Made by a program: the position numbers and the translations under genes
Shown: piece after piece, positions 25,052-32,762 of the stretch
Layout of the letters: every line of letters starts with the position of its first letter
How positions within the stretch are numbered: position 1 is the stretch's first letter
Notes under the pieces: generated by a model
Told to the model about the DNA's origin: nothing
The model's input: only the letters and a program-made list of their open reading frames with translations
Database searches by the model: none
Assembly (NCBI GenBank): GCA_963837395.1
Contig: CAWINI010000004.1
Location: 2,970,793-3,034,792, forward strand
Length of the DNA: 64,000 bases
Source of the DNA: CAVZQN01 sp963837395
GTDB lineage: Bacteria > Acidobacteriota > HRBIN11 > JAKEFK01
Direction of reading: 5' to 3'

Positions 25052-25492
25052 TTACCTCTCATCTTCAGGAATTGAATAAGGAATACTTTTTTTCAAATTA
25101 GCTGGCTTCTTTGCCGGTTGCAGTCCCGAGTGCAGGAAATCAATCCAGGCCATAGCATCGGATTCTTCATAACGAAGTTTAGAACGCTCATCGATTACAA
25201 CTCCGCCATAGGAGAAACGATCTCTGCTAAATGGAATCAGGCTTTTTTTGTGAAAGAACAAAACACACTTGGAATTTGTTGGAAAGAAAATTCGTAAATA
25301 TCCACGATTTGGATTTCCGTTTATCTGATTTTTCATATGTATTTCAGCGCCGCTTTCGCATTCATGAAAATCAAACTCGAGATTGCATTGATAAAGAGAT
25401 AAAAACAAAAGCTCAAGTGCTGGAAATCGATCGAAATGAAGTTTTTCTTCCAGTTCATCGGTAGATATATTCGTATTCATAATTTCCCTCAC
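25052..25492 (-). CDS. Hypothetical protein in the radical SAM / hemerythrin / tnaA operon
   Basis: 146 residues (or 142 from the ATG at 25480). Family not recognised. Mixed alpha/beta with no signal peptide; features are FHECESGAEIHMKN, LRIFFPTNSKCVLFFHKKSLIPFSRDRFSYGGVV and a basic C-terminal tail. It overlaps the radical SAM gene by 4 bases and sits 6 bases before the hemerythrin gene, so it is surely co-expressed with them and may be a partner of the radical SAM protein. Confidence 0.65.
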   Translation of the reverse strand: MREIMNTNISTDELEEKLHFDRFPALELLFLSLYQCNLEFDFHECESGAEIHMKNQINGNPNRGYLRIFFPTNSKCVLFFHKKSLIPFSRDRFSYGGVVIDERSKLRYEESDAMAWIDFLHSGLQPAKKPANLKKSIPYSIPEDER

Positions 25493-26811
25493 AGACTTAC
25501 TCTTGATGTTTCATTTTTTGTCGTATCTGTTGCAAGACTGCTGTAAGAGGTACGATCTACCCAGGCTGTTTTGTAGGACGATAGATCTTTTTCTTCCGTA
25601 AGCACTGGATGTGGTGTCAGCTCTTTTTTGAAGATTGTTTTGTTAGCGGCGAATCTTTTCAGCTTTAATAAACCTTCATTGATGTAGAAGTTGAGATCGC
25701 GAGGTACAAGATATCTTCCATCATCTGGTTGAACAATAAGACTCACTTCAATGTTTGGAGCAATTCCGATCGGAATGTGTTTACGTCGGCATGATTCATA
25801 TGCATGTTTCATTACCATCAACATGTCTTCATAATTCGGCGAAGGTACGTCTTCCATATCGGAACCAATTACCGGCCGGAAAATACAAACTGTTGGAAAT
25901 GCACCGACATCAGTGATGTAATCAATGGCACGCAGAGTGTCCTCGAGCGGTTCAACTCCTGCGATAATTTCGCCCGAACAAGATCCTTTCCCAAGTTTGT
26001 TAACGGTATACTCAAGCGCTTTGAAAAATGCCTTCTGTCCAAGAGTTTTTTCCTTTCCTGGACATAGTTCTGCAAAATATTTTGGATTATGAAATTCGTA
26101 ACAGAACGAAAAGTGATTGGCGCCGAGATCGATGAGCCAATCATATTTCCAGAGATTCGGCGTTGGAACAACTTGAATTCCAACAAGAAGGCCAACCTGC
26201 TCTTTAATCGCTTTTACATATCGAGCCGCATCATCCAGATCGCGATCGTTTTGAAAACCACCATTAAAATGCACAAATGTAATTCCGGATTCTTGCTTTG
26301 CTGCCTGGGCAGTTTCAACAACTTCTTCCACTGTTTTCTGCGCTAGTTCATTCACGCCAACATTAAAGCCAGATGTGCAGAATTTGCAGTTTAATGGCGG
26401 ATCGTTAAACCAGTAAGAGCAAGAATTGGATATATAAATTCCCAGGTAAGTTCCTTGCAAAACTCCGATGCGATGCATAGGAACGCCCGATGTTGTTTTT
26501 GAGGTATACCATTTTGGTTCTTCAGGGATCAACACGGGGTACTTAAAACTGATACGTTCATCCAGAACCCGATAGCTATCATGATCCTTTACGAGCATAT
26601 AAGGAGAGTTTTGTGCAAAGTCTTCTTCTGCCGGCACATTCATCCAAATGTTTTTTAAATCGCCAGGAATGATTAATTCCAATCCACTACCGAGTCCTGC
26701 TCGTGTTCGTGAAAACAATCTTCCATCGCGATCAATTGTGCATGATTGATGGATCCGAATTCCTTTGCAAAAGAGATCAATTTCCAACTCTGCCGGGTTT
26801 AGGATTTTCAT
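25489..26811 (-). CDS. Radical SAM protein with unusual cysteine spacing
   Basis: 440 residues from ATG 26811 (TTGGAGGAACG before it; a start at 26841 is also open). After an N-terminal beta-rich domain of about 120 residues comes the probable cluster motif CSYWFNDPPLNCKFC, Cys131-X10-Cys142-X2-Cys145, instead of CX3CX2C. Downstream, ITFVHFNGGFQNDRDLDDAARYVKAIKE and GIQVVPTPN fit the radical SAM barrel. The reaction is unknown. First gene of the operon with a hypothetical gene, hemerythrin and tryptophanase, under one of the best sigma-54 promoters in the window. Confidence 0.8.
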   Translation of the reverse strand: MKILNPAELEIDLFCKGIRIHQSCTIDRDGRLFSRTRAGLGSGLELIIPGDLKNIWMNVPAEEDFAQNSPYMLVKDHDSYRVLDERISFKYPVLIPEEPKWYTSKTTSGVPMHRIGVLQGTYLGIYISNSCSYWFNDPPLNCKFCTSGFNVGVNELAQKTVEEVVETAQAAKQESGITFVHFNGGFQNDRDLDDAARYVKAIKEQVGLLVGIQVVPTPNLWKYDWLIDLGANHFSFCYEFHNPKYFAELCPGKEKTLGQKAFFKALEYTVNKLGKGSCSGEIIAGVEPLEDTLRAIDYITDVGAFPTVCIFRPVIGSDMEDVPSPNYEDMLMVMKHAYESCRRKHIPIGIAPNIEVSLIVQPDDGRYLVPRDLNFYINEGLLKLKRFAANKTIFKKELTPHPVLTEEKDLSSYKTAWVDRTSYSSLATDTTKNETSRVSL

Positions 26812-26860
26812 CGTTCCTCCAACTCCTGTTTTTTTTGTCAATAGATGCTAAGAATCCCTC

Positions 26861-26876
26861 AGCAACCGCTATGCCA
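26861..26876 (-). promoter_or_regulatory. Sigma-54 promoter of the radical SAM - hemerythrin - tnaA operon
   Basis: On the minus strand TGGCATAGCGGTTGCT, near-perfect. The -12 element is 51 bases from the chosen start (21 from the longer start). Confidence 0.72.
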
Positions 26877-26983
26877 GATTTCTCTCGTGCAATCAGTCAA
26901 TTCAATACTGACTTTTTGTCGGAATAAATGACATCTCGTCAGACAAAGGGTTTTTGGCAACCAAGCACACGACGAATAGCAGG

Positions 26984-26999
26984 TGGCACAGGGATTGAA
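26984..26999 (+). promoter_or_regulatory. Sigma-54-like promoter of the Usp gene at 27027
   Basis: TGGCACAGGGATTGAA: perfect TGGCAC at -24, TTGAA rather than TTGCA at -12; 29 bases from the ATG. Upstream, TGTCG (26917) and TGACA (26929) form an imperfect version of the island palindrome. Confidence 0.5.
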
Positions 27000-27026
27000 G
27001 TTAAGAGATTGATTGGAGGTTAGATT

Positions 27027-27890
27027 ATGCGAGTATTCGAAAAAATCCTTTGCCCTGTAGATTTTTCTGAAACATCTATGAATGCATTACGTTGGACCAA
27101 TTATCTTGCAAAAAGATATGGTTCTTCAATCGTGGTATTGCATTCTGTCGAAATGATTGGCTATGGAGGTCCCTTTAGTGCAGACTACGGTAAATCAGTA
27201 TCGGATGCTCAGGACGCATTAAAAGAATTCGTAGCGCCTCTTAGCCAACCTTGCGAAATGATTGTTGGCACCCATAACGTAGTTGCTGAAGTGGCGGATC
27301 GCGCTGAAAGAACTGGCTCAACCGTGATTGTTATGGGTACACACGGATCAAAAGGATTCTCGCACAAGCTAATCGGATCCACAACTGAAGAAGTAGTTCG
27401 TCATTCAAAAAAACCTGTAATTACAATCTCACCCTACTGCAGTATTTCTCCTGAAAACGTCAAAGGTAGAATTCTAATTCCGCTGGAACATCTTGATATG
27501 CTGGCAACCTCCTATAGTTTGTTCGATCACATCATCGGCGAAACAGATAGTTCTGTGTCATTGATGCATGTAGTTGGGTACAAAGAACCTGTATATGCAG
27601 CAAAATCAGAAGTTATTCCTTTGAACACCTTCACGCTGGAAGCGCAGCAAACGCATAATGATCTCAAAACGCTTGGTAAAGCTATAGCAGGAAGGGATGA
27701 GTCCTTGGAAACGATAGTTGACTTTGGCGATATTGCAGAGGGGATCTTAAAACAAGCTTCTACCGGAAAGTATGACTTTATTTTGATGGGAGCTAAGAAA
27801 GAAAGATTTTTATCAATCTACTTTGATTCGGTTGTTTATTCGGTTTTGTGTGCGAGTCCAATTCCAGTTATTACAGTAAAAACCCCATGA
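27027..27890 (+). CDS. Universal stress protein, two UspA domains
   Basis: 287 residues. Domain 1 (about 1-140) has the canonical loop GTHGSKGFSHKLIGS; domain 2 (about 150-287) has lost it (GAKKERFLSIYFDSV). Ribosome site TTGGAGG 9 bases before the ATG. Convergent with hsp20. Like the other tandem Usps here, one half looks able to bind nucleotide and the other not. Confidence 0.92.
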   Translation: MRVFEKILCPVDFSETSMNALRWTNYLAKRYGSSIVVLHSVEMIGYGGPFSADYGKSVSDAQDALKEFVAPLSQPCEMIVGTHNVVAEVADRAERTGSTVIVMGTHGSKGFSHKLIGSTTEEVVRHSKKPVITISPYCSISPENVKGRILIPLEHLDMLATSYSLFDHIIGETDSSVSLMHVVGYKEPVYAAKSEVIPLNTFTLEAQQTHNDLKTLGKAIAGRDESLETIVDFGDIAEGILKQASTGKYDFILMGAKKERFLSIYFDSVVYSVLCASPIPVITVKTP

Positions 27891-27908
27891 ATTGACAGTA
27901 AATAAAAA

Positions 27909-27932
27909 GCCCGGCTCCGTTTGGAGCCGGGC
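27909..27932 (-). terminator. Rho-independent terminator of hsp20
   Basis: GCCCGGCTCC/GGAGCCGGGC, a perfect 10-bp stem with loop GTTT on the plus strand. Read on the minus strand it is followed by TTTTTATTT, the classic intrinsic terminator form, placed just after the hsp20 stop. Confidence 0.85.
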
Positions 27933-27945
27933 AGAAATTACAGAA

Positions 27946-28368
27946 CTATTGAACCTTAATGTTGACTTTTCCTGGCAATTCTTCCAATAATTTTGGAACA
28001 ACAATCTTCAACATTCCATTCTTGAAGGTTGCCTCCGCTTTATCGGTTTTTACTTTGCCCGGAAGTTCCACCTTCCTTTCAAATGTTCCACGCTTAATCT
28101 CTTTAAAGAAATAATTTTTTTCTTTTGTTTCTTTTTCTTCTTCCCTCTTTCCTGCAATCTTTAAATATCCGTTCTGAAACGAAACCTCAATTTCTTTTGG
28201 ATCAATGCCAGGTAGGTTCATTTCAGCAACTACATTTCCTTTCTCTTCATATACGTCAACGGCCAGGTCCCAGCCGATTTTGGTTTGCGGAAAGAATGGA
28301 GGGAATTCAGTTTCAAAAAACCGTTCAAATTCTTTAAACGGTTCCCATTTTACAAGATTCATATACAC
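27946..28368 (-). CDS. Small heat shock protein (Hsp20 / alpha-crystallin)
   Basis: 140 residues: a short N-terminus, an alpha-crystallin domain (about 33-130, with WDLAVDVYEEKGNVVAEMNLPGIDPKEIEVS and VELPGKVKTDKAEATFKNGMLKIVVPK) and a short tail. An ATP-independent holdase that forms oligomers in the cytoplasm. Ribosome site GGAGG before the ATG, a strong sigma-54-like promoter 29 bases upstream and its own terminator. No CIRCE-type inverted repeat upstream, so control looks sigma-54-based rather than classic heat shock. Confidence 0.95.
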   Translation of the reverse strand: MYMNLVKWEPFKEFERFFETEFPPFFPQTKIGWDLAVDVYEEKGNVVAEMNLPGIDPKEIEVSFQNGYLKIAGKREEEKETKEKNYFFKEIKRGTFERKVELPGKVKTDKAEATFKNGMLKIVVPKLLEELPGKVNIKVQ

Positions 28369-28395
28369 CTCCTAATGATAGTTCTTGAATAAAAG

Positions 28396-28411
28396 TGCAA
28401 AAACACTGCCA
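28396..28411 (-). promoter_or_regulatory. Sigma-54 promoter of hsp20
   Basis: On the minus strand TGGCAGTGTTTTTGCA, GG-N10-GC with a perfect TTGCA; 29 bases from the start. Confidence 0.7.
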
Positions 28412-28505
28412 CTCTTATGAGAGCATTCACACAAAAATAAGTATGACTTTCTGGCGATTTACTGACACATTTGCAGAGATTTGAGTTCTTAATACGGGAA
28501 CCAAC

Positions 28506-28522
28506 GCGGTATATCTTTTGCA
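28506..28522 (+). promoter_or_regulatory. Sigma-54 promoter of phosphatase-like paralogue 2
   Basis: CGGTATATCTTTTGCA within the span, GG-N10-GC with TTGCA; the -12 element is 27 bases from the ATG. A TGACA half-site lies upstream at 28463. Confidence 0.58.
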
Positions 28523-28547
28523 CGACTAATAACAAGGAGCTGTCATC

Positions 28548-29042
28548 ATGAAAAACAAAATGATTTTTGTAATGGTCCTGATGAGTTCTGCTTTTTTATT
28601 TGCAATGGAATCAGATCTTCCTAATTTGTATCAACCTCGATATTTAGTCCTCACTTCCGGACAGCCTACAAATCTGGGATACCAAATACTTCGGCAAATG
28701 GGCGTACAGACTGTGATCAATGTTTTGCCGGAAGCGGAATGCGATCCAGGCGAAAAATCGATGGTCATTGCTAATGACATGTTTTATTTCAGTCATCCTT
28801 TTGATCCGACCAATATGAATAGAGATACCGTTGTCCAATTTGGAAAATTAATTAATCATGTTGAAAAACCTGTTTTGTTACATTGCTCCACGGGAAATCA
28901 TGTAGGCGGAATCTGGTTTGCGTTTCGAGTATTAATCGAGAAAGCGCCGGTTGGAACTGCTATAGCTGAAGCAAGACAAATTGGAATGAAACCGGAAATG
29001 GAGAATGCGGTTCTTCAATGGCTCGCTAATGGCGGCATCTAA
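28548..29042 (+). CDS. Secreted phosphatase-like protein, catalytic Arg replaced (paralogue 2)
   Basis: 164 residues, a clear paralogue of 22536-23060: a signal peptide, then LTSGQPTNLGYQILRQMGVQTVINVLPEAE and LLHCSTGNHVGG with Cys113 and His118 at the same numbers. The family Arg of HCxxGNR is again His. It lacks the short C-terminal extension of paralogue 1. Ribosome site AAGGAGC. Probably periplasmic. Two copies with the same altered loop in one regulon argue that the change is functional. Confidence 0.82.
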   Translation: MKNKMIFVMVLMSSAFLFAMESDLPNLYQPRYLVLTSGQPTNLGYQILRQMGVQTVINVLPEAECDPGEKSMVIANDMFYFSHPFDPTNMNRDTVVQFGKLINHVEKPVLLHCSTGNHVGGIWFAFRVLIEKAPVGTAIAEARQIGMKPEMENAVLQWLANGGI

Positions 29043-29081
29043 CATTAGTTCATTGCAGAACTTGATTTCAGTAACGACTAA

Positions 29082-29546
29082 TCAAGAGTGAGCGCCGTAT
29101 AGAGAGACCATTTGCAATCTTTCAGATTCAAGCCGCTCTGCAACCACAACCAAAAACCGTCTCAGCAGTTCATAGCCCAGCTCATGATTCAGTGCGAAAA
29201 TTCCATGCAAGTCTCTTGCATCCAGGCTTACAACTTCGGTTGGCTTCACTACGCGAGCGTCAAACCTCCATTCATATGGAGGCACGAGCCATGACCATCC
29301 CAACACATCGTCATCTTTAAGCGATTGAATGAGCACCGGACCACCCGAGGCTGAAAAAGCTTCAACGTCAATTTGACCGCTGCGAATTAAATAGAAATGT
29401 TCTGCTTTCTCACCCTGGCGGAAGATGTATTGTTCCGGATAGAACTGACGCATCGATGCACACGATGAAAGGATTTTAATCAAACGATCATCCATTCCCG
29501 CAAGAAATTTGTGATTTGATAAAACATCTTCAATTTTGAAACTCAT
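29082..29546 (-). CDS. Cyclic-nucleotide-binding-domain (Crp-like) protein without DNA-binding domain
   Basis: 154 residues that cover only the cNMP-binding beta-barrel (about 15-125: FYPEQYIFRQGEKAEHFYLIRSGQIDVEA, DDDVLGWSWLVPPYEWRFDARV) and the following helix. No helix-turn-helix follows, and the stop lies directly after the helix. The canonical phosphate-binding RA of Crp is absent, so the ligand is unclear. It may act as a sensor partner rather than a transcription factor. Divergent from the cytochrome c gene across the palindrome at 29645-29662. Confidence 0.85.
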   Translation of the reverse strand: MSFKIEDVLSNHKFLAGMDDRLIKILSSCASMRQFYPEQYIFRQGEKAEHFYLIRSGQIDVEAFSASGGPVLIQSLKDDDVLGWSWLVPPYEWRFDARVVKPTEVVSLDARDLHGIFALNHELGYELLRRFLVVVAERLESERLQMVSLYGAHS

Positions 29547-29569
29547 AATTTTTCTCCAGATCTTTCTTG

Positions 29570-29585
29570 TTCAAGACCCATGCCA
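29570..29585 (-). promoter_or_regulatory. Sigma-54-like promoter of the cNMP-domain gene
   Basis: On the minus strand TGGCATGGGTCTTGAA; good -24, GA instead of GC at -12, 25 bases from the start. Confidence 0.5.
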
Positions 29586-29644
29586 TTGAACAACTCTTTC
29601 TATGTTCGTCAAAATTGCTGAAAGTTCAACACACAAATGAATTT

Positions 29645-29662
29645 TTGTCACAACTGTGACAA
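29645..29662. promoter_or_regulatory. Palindromic operator TTGTCAC-N4-GTGACAA
   Basis: TTGTCACAACTGTGACAA is a perfect 7-base-arm inverted repeat, centred about 110 bases from both divergent start codons. It shares TGTCA-N6-TGACA with the sites at 17.7 and 49.0 kb. Confidence 0.65.
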
Positions 29663-29763
29663 CATGGCAGTTTTGCTTTGGAATGAAATATTTCACAAAG
29701 TTTACTTGATTGAAATGAATCTTGAGATATTCTAATTATCACAACATTCCTGGAGGCAAAAAC

Positions 29764-30120
29764 ATGAAGAAGTCATTATTCTTTGCAATAACCACCTTCT
29801 GCTTCGCAACACCTTTCCTGCTGGCACAAGACTCAAAAAGTGAAGATCCGGGCAAGAAAGTATTTCTCGATAACAAATGTAATATGTGTCACTCGGTCTC
29901 TGCGGAAGGAATTGAAAAGAAGACAGCCGGTTCCAAAGCTCCGGATTTATCTGGAATTGGTGCTAAACAGAATGCTGATTTTTTTGTGAAGTTCTTGAAA
30001 AAAGAGGCAGACATGAATGGTAAAAAGCATTCAAAAAGCTGGACTGGAAAAGATGCCGATTTGCAAGCAATTGCAAAATGGCTTGAGAGTTTAAAGAAGC
30101 CAGCATCCGCAACCAAATAA
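29764..30120 (+). CDS. Monohaem cytochrome c (oxidase-linked)
   Basis: 118 residues from the ATG with CTGGAGGC before it. Signal peptide 1-21, then one haem c site CNMCH (39-43) and a small class I-like fold. The usual distal Met is uncertain; a candidate lies in EADMNGKKH. Periplasmic electron carrier, placed as first gene of the ba3 oxidase operon, so it probably feeds that oxidase. Paralogue of 36466-36822. Confidence 0.88.
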   Translation: MKKSLFFAITTFCFATPFLLAQDSKSEDPGKKVFLDNKCNMCHSVSAEGIEKKTAGSKAPDLSGIGAKQNADFFVKFLKKEADMNGKKHSKSWTGKDADLQAIAKWLESLKKPASATK

Positions 30121-30151
30121 GCTATCAATTCGAACCTTGAAAGAGGTGCTT

Positions 30152-30277
30152 ATGGATGAGAGAGCTAATGAAAAAGTGTTCATCCCCAAAGGCGCAATTG
30201 CATTTTTTGTTGTGATGATCGGTTTTTATATTTTTTTGTGGCTCAGTTTTTACTTTCTTCTGATCGGACGAAAATAA
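30152..30277 (+). CDS. cbaD: ba3-type cytochrome oxidase subunit IIa (CbaD-like)
   Basis: 41 residues: IPKGAIAFFVVMIGFYIF and WLSFYFLLIGRK, a single membrane helix. It resembles the 34-residue subunit IIa of the Thermus ba3 oxidase (KGALAVILV..FWLGVYAVFF) in sequence and in place, just before subunit II. It fills the position of the first helix missing from ba3 subunit II. Ribosome site AAGAGGTG before the ATG; 6 bases separate it from the next gene. Confidence 0.75.
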   Translation: MDERANEKVFIPKGAIAFFVVMIGFYIFLWLSFYFLLIGRK

Positions 30278-30283
30278 ATCGTT

Positions 30284-31054
30284 ATGGAAGGTACTGAACG
30301 AAAAGTACTCTACGTCTCGTTAACGCTAATGCTGGCGTTTGCCGTTCTGCTTGCGTACGCAAGCATGGGACTGGGAATTACGCTGCCTACGTGTAATGAC
30401 CGACTCGTTCCATTTAATGAAGCAAAGGTGATCCCCAAAGAAAACAATCAATTTGAAGTCCACTATGTTGCGCGTATGTGGTCTTTTGAACCAGCGGAAT
30501 TAATTCTGCCGGAGAATGCGGAAGCTGATTTGTATTTCTCGGCAATTGACGTACAGCACGGAGTTGTAGTCCCTGGTACAAATTTGAACTTGATGGTCAT
30601 TCCAGGAAGCGTGAATTTTGCTCACCATCGTTTTGATAAAAAAGGGGAGTACTTAGTAATTTGTCATGAGTACTGCGGGCTAAATCATCACAACATGAGG
30701 GCCAAAATTAATGTTCTCGCAGCCGATGAATACGCTCGCAAGATGAAGGAAATTTCTGCGAAGACGTTTTCGGCAGCTGAGAAATTAATAGAAGACAGGC
30801 AATGTTCATCCTGTCACACATCCGATGGTTCGGAAGGACTAGGCCCTTCATTTAAGGGTCTATATGGTTCGCGCCGTATGCTTGCAGATGGAACTCAAAT
30901 TACGGCTGATGAAAAATACTTGATCGAAGCAATTCGAGATCCCGATAAACAGATTGTAAAAGGTTATGAGGCGGGGAGCATGCCTCCACCGGATGTTCCG
31001 TTAACAGATCAGGAAATAAACGAAATTATTTCTTACATCAAATCTCTAAAGTAG
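30284..31054 (+). CDS. cbaB: Cytochrome c oxidase subunit II, ba3-type, with fused cytochrome c domain
   Basis: 256 residues: one membrane helix (about 9-30), a cupredoxin domain with the CuA ligands His92 and CHEYCGLNHHNM (Cys127, Cys131, His135, Met138), then a C-terminal cytochrome c domain (about 160-256; CSSCH 174-178, distal Met probably in GSMPPP). It accepts electrons from a soluble cytochrome c and passes them to subunit I. The fused haem c makes it a cba3/caa3-like variant of the ba3 class. Confidence 0.93.
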   Translation: MEGTERKVLYVSLTLMLAFAVLLAYASMGLGITLPTCNDRLVPFNEAKVIPKENNQFEVHYVARMWSFEPAELILPENAEADLYFSAIDVQHGVVVPGTNLNLMVIPGSVNFAHHRFDKKGEYLVICHEYCGLNHHNMRAKINVLAADEYARKMKEISAKTFSAAEKLIEDRQCSSCHTSDGSEGLGPSFKGLYGSRRMLADGTQITADEKYLIEAIRDPDKQIVKGYEAGSMPPPDVPLTDQEINEIISYIKSLK

Positions 31055-31061
31055 AGGAGTC

Positions 31062-32762
31062 GTGTTTACAGATACTGATCATAAATTTCATATCGAAAAG
31101 AAAAACAGGCTTCTGTTGGCGGCAATGCTTGTTATTCCGATGGTGTTATTGGTCCTGGGTGTGTTTCAAGGAATGCTTCAAACACTTTATCGTGCCGGCT
31201 ACATACGATCTACTTCATTTTGGGGAATCGAATATTATCAGGGACTTACCTTACATGGCGTGATCAATGCGATTGTTTTCACTACCTTTTTTGAGGTCGT
31301 TTTCGGATTTGTGATAATCGCTTATTATTTGCGCCGGCCCGTTCAAAGTGGATGGCTCATCATTTCATTTGCAGTAATGTTGTTGGGTACACTGATGGCA
31401 GCCTTTCCGATGCTTACCGGAAAAGCGAGCGTGCTCTACACATTTTATCCGCCTCTAAAAGCAAGTCCGTTATTTTATTTAGGTGCCGCGCTTCTTATCA
31501 TAGGTTCGTGGATTGCTTATTTTAGCTGGATTCCACAATACATAACCTGGCGAAAAGAAAATTCCGGTAAAAAAACTCCGCTTGCTGTAGTCGGAATGAT
31601 TTCTGCATTTACAATTTGGTTCGCTTGTACTCTTCCGGTTGCATATGAAGTTTTAGTGCTTTTGATTCCATGGTCTTTAGGTTGGACGAAATCGATCGAT
31701 GTTATTTTAGCACGCACACTCTTCTGGTTCTTCGGACACCCTCTTGTTTATTTCTGGCTTCTGCCAACCTACGTAATGTTTTATGTCATGTTGCCAAAAA
31801 TAGCTGGCGGAAAGCTTTTCTCTGATGGTGCCGGCAGAATTGCATTCATGTCTTTCCTTGTTTTGTCCATTCCTGTGGGATTGCATCATCAATTTGCTGA
31901 TCCTGGAATCAGCGCTAGTTTTAAATGGATGCATATGATTCTAACTTTCGGAGTGGCAATACCAAGTTTCATGACCGCCTTTACTGTCGCAGCATCAATG
32001 GAGCATGCAGGGATCGCGCGCGGAGGTTCAGGACTTTTTGGATGGTGGAAATATCTTCCTTATTTTGATAAAGATCGTTGGCTATTTTCCTATTTATTTT
32101 GCGGCCTGGTGCTCTTTTTCTTTGGTGGAATTACCGGCATTATCAATGCATCAGGCAATATGAATCTCACTGTGCATAACACATCATGGATCCCTGCACA
32201 CTTTCATACCACGATCGCTGGTCCTGTATTCTTGAGTTTTCTGGCGATGAGTCTGTTCATGCTTTGCCAGTTTCGTGGTGTGAATGTGCCATTTCCAAAA
32301 ATGAATGTTTGGACTCCGTGGTTGTGGTTGTTGGGAGTTTCAATTTTTTCGACCGGTCTTTCCATTGCAGGAATTTTAGGAGAGCCGCGACGCACGAATC
32401 TCGGTTTAAGTTATGCAAATCCCGGCACGGATCGTTATGTAGCGAGTTGGCATACCTGGGATGTGATTGGTGCAATTGGCGGAATCATCATGTTTCTTTC
32501 AACAGCGTTGTTTTTCATAAATTTCTTTGCTGCCCTGTTTGCGAAGTCAAAACAAAATCCCGGTGAAGTCCAGTTTCCAACAGCCGAAGCATATCATGAT
32601 GAACAAATCGGTTGGGTTCGAAATTTCAAACCATGGGTTATTGTTATGGTGGTTGCAATTCTTATCGCCTATGTGCCACCGTTATGTCAAATACTCACCA
32701 GTAATCTGCCGAAGGCAGTCCCATATGCTCCCTGGAATCCAATTCCTGAAACTAAGAAATGA
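31062..32762 (+). CDS. cbaA: Cytochrome c oxidase subunit I, ba3-type
   Basis: 566 residues, about 13 membrane helices, starting at GTG with GAGGAG upstream. Key parts: LHGVINAIVFTTFF (low-spin haem His), FGHPLVYFWLLPTYVMFYVMLP (CuB His and cross-linked Tyr), HHQFADPG and VHNTSWIPAHFHTTIAGPVFLSF (CuB and haem ligands). The HPxVYFWLLP form and lack of an A-type D-channel motif place it with B-type (ba3) oxidases, which tolerate low O2. Reduces O2 to water and pumps protons. Confidence 0.95.
   Translation: MFTDTDHKFHIEKKNRLLLAAMLVIPMVLLVLGVFQGMLQTLYRAGYIRSTSFWGIEYYQGLTLHGVINAIVFTTFFEVVFGFVIIAYYLRRPVQSGWLIISFAVMLLGTLMAAFPMLTGKASVLYTFYPPLKASPLFYLGAALLIIGSWIAYFSWIPQYITWRKENSGKKTPLAVVGMISAFTIWFACTLPVAYEVLVLLIPWSLGWTKSIDVILARTLFWFFGHPLVYFWLLPTYVMFYVMLPKIAGGKLFSDGAGRIAFMSFLVLSIPVGLHHQFADPGISASFKWMHMILTFGVAIPSFMTAFTVAASMEHAGIARGGSGLFGWWKYLPYFDKDRWLFSYLFCGLVLFFFGGITGIINASGNMNLTVHNTSWIPAHFHTTIAGPVFLSFLAMSLFMLCQFRGVNVPFPKMNVWTPWLWLLGVSIFSTGLSIAGILGEPRRTNLGLSYANPGTDRYVASWHTWDVIGAIGGIIMFLSTALFFINFFAALFAKSKQNPGEVQFPTAEAYHDEQIGWVRNFKPWVIVMVVAILIAYVPPLCQILTSNLPKAVPYAPWNPIPETKK

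Noticed and set aside
29666..29676. ATGGCAGTTTTGCTT upstream of the oxidase-linked cytochrome c as a sigma-54 promoter
   Set aside because: GG and GC are only 7 bases apart rather than 10, and the position is 90 bases from the start; a sigma-70-like TTGATT-N16-TATTCT nearer the gene fits better.
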